Source: Chloroflexota bacterium (lineage in GTDB: Bacteria > Chloroflexota > Dehalococcoidia > UBA2979). Taken from it: 64,000 nucleotides of DNA. Position numbers and translations under genes: made by a program. The notes beneath the pieces were generated by a model that saw only the letters and a program-made list of their open reading frames with translations, was not told where the DNA came from and searched no databases. Below, piece after piece: positions 62,795 through 64,000 of the stretch (position 1 is its first letter; the number at the start of each line of letters is the position of its first letter). The stretch covers positions 1 to 64,000 of the forward strand of contig CANJBO010000006.1 of the NCBI GenBank assembly GCA_947472995.1, written 5' to 3'.

Positions 62795-63745
62795 TTAGCG
62801 CTTGCGGGCGACGACGCGGCGGACGGCCTGCTCCACGCCCTCGGCGGTGAGGCCCATGATCTCCAGGACCTCGTCCCACGTGCCCGACTCGCCGTAGCGG
62901 TCGTTCACGCCGACGAACTCCATCGGCACGGGCTGCGTGCTCGCGGCGATCGCCTGCGCGCACATCGCGCCGAGGCCCGAGTGGGTCAGGTGCTCCTCCG
63001 CGACGACGATCGCGCCGGTGTCGCGCGCGGCCGCCTCGAGCGCCGCGACGTCGAGGGGGCGGATCGTGCCCATGTTCAGCACGCGCACGGAGATGCCCGC
63101 GCGCTCCAGCACCTCGGCCGCGTCGAGCGAGCGGCCGACGAGCAGCCCGCACGCGACGATCGTCACGTCAGAGCCGTCGCGCAGCATGTTCGCCTTGCCG
63201 ACCTCGAAGCGCGGGCCGTCCGTGTAGATGACAGGGATCTTGGGGCGGCCGGTGCGGATGTACCACGGGCCGGGCGTCGCGATCGCGGCCTCGACCATCG
63301 CCTGCGCCTCGACGACGTCGGCGGGGACGCACACCGTGAAGTTCACGAGCGAGGAGAAGAGCGCGTAGTCCTCGACGGACTGCGCGGACGCGCCGTCCTC
63401 GCCGGTGGAGACGCCGCCGTGGCTGGCGACGATCTTCACGTTGAGGCGGGGCTGCGCGACGGACATGCGGAGCTGGTCGAACGCGTGCTCCGCGAACACC
63501 GCGAACGTCGAGGCGACGACGGTGTGCCCGGTGGTCGCGAGGCCGCCGGCGGCGGAGATCATGTTCTGCTCGGCGACGCCGAACGAGAAGAAGCGCTCGG
63601 GGAACACGTCGCGGAACGTGCGCGCCGACGTGGACTTCCCGAGGTCCGCATCGACGACGACGATGTCGGCGCCCTCCTGCTGCATGCGGACGAGCGTGGG
63701 GCCCAGGGCCTCGCGGGTGGCGGCGGAGGGGAGCGTGGTGGTCAT
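62795..63745 (-). CDS. Transketolase, C-terminal subunit
   Basis: Pyrimidine-binding and C-terminal half of a split transketolase, 316 residues. Seen are VVVDADLGKSTSARTFRDVF, the catalytic Glu region FFSFGVAEQNMISAAGGLAT, FAVFAEHAFDQLRMSVAQPR, VKIVASHGGVSTGEDGASAQ and the C-terminal VTIVACGLLVGRSLDAAEVL. It works with the N-terminal subunit next to it: its ATG shares one base with that gene's TGA stop. Transketolase moves C2 units in the pentose phosphate pathway. Such two-gene forms occur in Chloroflexota, Firmicutes and archaea. Confidence 0.94.
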   Translation of the reverse strand: MTTTLPSAATREALGPTLVRMQQEGADIVVVDADLGKSTSARTFRDVFPERFFSFGVAEQNMISAAGGLATTGHTVVASTFAVFAEHAFDQLRMSVAQPRLNVKIVASHGGVSTGEDGASAQSVEDYALFSSLVNFTVCVPADVVEAQAMVEAAIATPGPWYIRTGRPKIPVIYTDGPRFEVGKANMLRDGSDVTIVACGLLVGRSLDAAEVLERAGISVRVLNMGTIRPLDVAALEAAARDTGAIVVAEEHLTHSGLGAMCAQAIAASTQPVPMEFVGVNDRYGESGTWDEVLEIMGLTAEGVEQAVRRVVARKR

Positions 63746-64000
63746 CAGTCAGCCAGTTCCTGCATCGCGAGCGCGAACTGCTCGGCGTTCGGGGCGGCGC
63801 CGTGGAACCCCGGGTTGTTCTCCATGAAGGAGACGCCCTTGCCCTTCACGGTGTCGAAGATCACCAGCGCCGGCTTGCCGCGCACGTCGCGCGCCCAGGC
63901 CAGTGCCTCCTCGATCGCCTCGTGGTCGTGGCCGTCGATGCCGGCGCGCACTTCCCAGCCGAACGCGCGGTACTTCTCGTCCAGCGGCTCGGTGCGCATC
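63745..64000 (-). CDS. Transketolase, N-terminal subunit (partial at window end)
   Basis: The last 84 residues of the thiamine-diphosphate-binding half: EKYRAFGWEVRAGIDGHDHE, then PALVIFDTVKGKGVSFMENN and GFHGAAPNAEQFALAMQELA. The FDTVKGKG and GFHG pieces are typical of the N-terminal subunit. The gene continues beyond base 64000; the Met at 63999 is internal. Confidence 0.93.
   Translation of the reverse strand, partial: MRTEPLDEKYRAFGWEVRAGIDGHDHEAIEEALAWARDVRGKPALVIFDTVKGKGVSFMENNPGFHGAAPNAEQFALAMQELAD

Overview
The window is a gene-dense, very GC-rich (about 70% by eye) bacterial chromosome segment. I see no rRNA, phage, plasmid or CRISPR signature. Gene content and style suggest Chloroflexota, possibly a Dehalococcoidia-like lineage. 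The hints are an archaeal-type FBP aldolase/phosphatase, a split transketolase, a DUF2851 protein, a CIRCE-controlled groESL operon, a T-box ileS with a 'GIHH' signature, and many apparently leaderless genes. This placement is an inference.

Region 1 (1-10.5 kb) is an origin-type neighbourhood: tRNA-Thr, a TIM-barrel-like protein and a MerR regulator, then rpmH-rnpA-yidD-lipoprotein-yidC-jag and PfkB-parA-parB-ridA-dinB, mostly with 4-nt overlaps. A perfect parS palindrome lies inside the first codons of the lipoprotein gene, about 4.3 kb before parA-parB. No dnaA is present.

Region 2 (10.6-24.3 kb) holds the minus-strand operon lysA-holB-ricT-sseA, a low-GC frameshifted gene with a HEPN motif, a beta-propeller lipoprotein, a MutY-like glycosylase lacking the catalytic Glu, two metallo-beta-lactamase (MBL)-fold hydrolases, an M16 peptidase and an alpha/beta hydrolase. 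Region 3 (24.3-41 kb) holds groES-groEL, an Xre-type regulator with DUF2851, tsaD, a PP2C-like membrane protein with an external propeller, moaA-moaC, rsmJ, rdgB, the FBP aldolase/phosphatase, folC and fabF. Region 4 (41-53.5 kb) holds a SWIM zinc protein, thpR, an amidohydrolase, scpB, rimO, a RodZ-PASTA protein, a zinc dehydrogenase, rpsT, murJ and a methyltransferase. Region 5 (53.5-64 kb) holds T-box-ileS, a BrkB-family protein, proB-proA, a HAD hydrolase and a split transketolase cut by the window end.

Nearly every intergenic gap carries members of three short palindromic repeat families. Family A is a G/C hairpin unit of 40-100 bp, often paired as terminal inverted repeats. Family B is a 200-430 bp MITE-like element with inverted ends starting GGGCGGCCCA and internal hairpins whose stems co-vary. 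Family C is a short hairpin around a central ATA, of the type GCCGGGATACCCGGC. Some copies have become coding sequence, in holB and in the Xre-type gene. At least nine genes have a TAnnnT -10 box ending 6-9 nt before the start codon, which points to widespread leaderless mRNAs.
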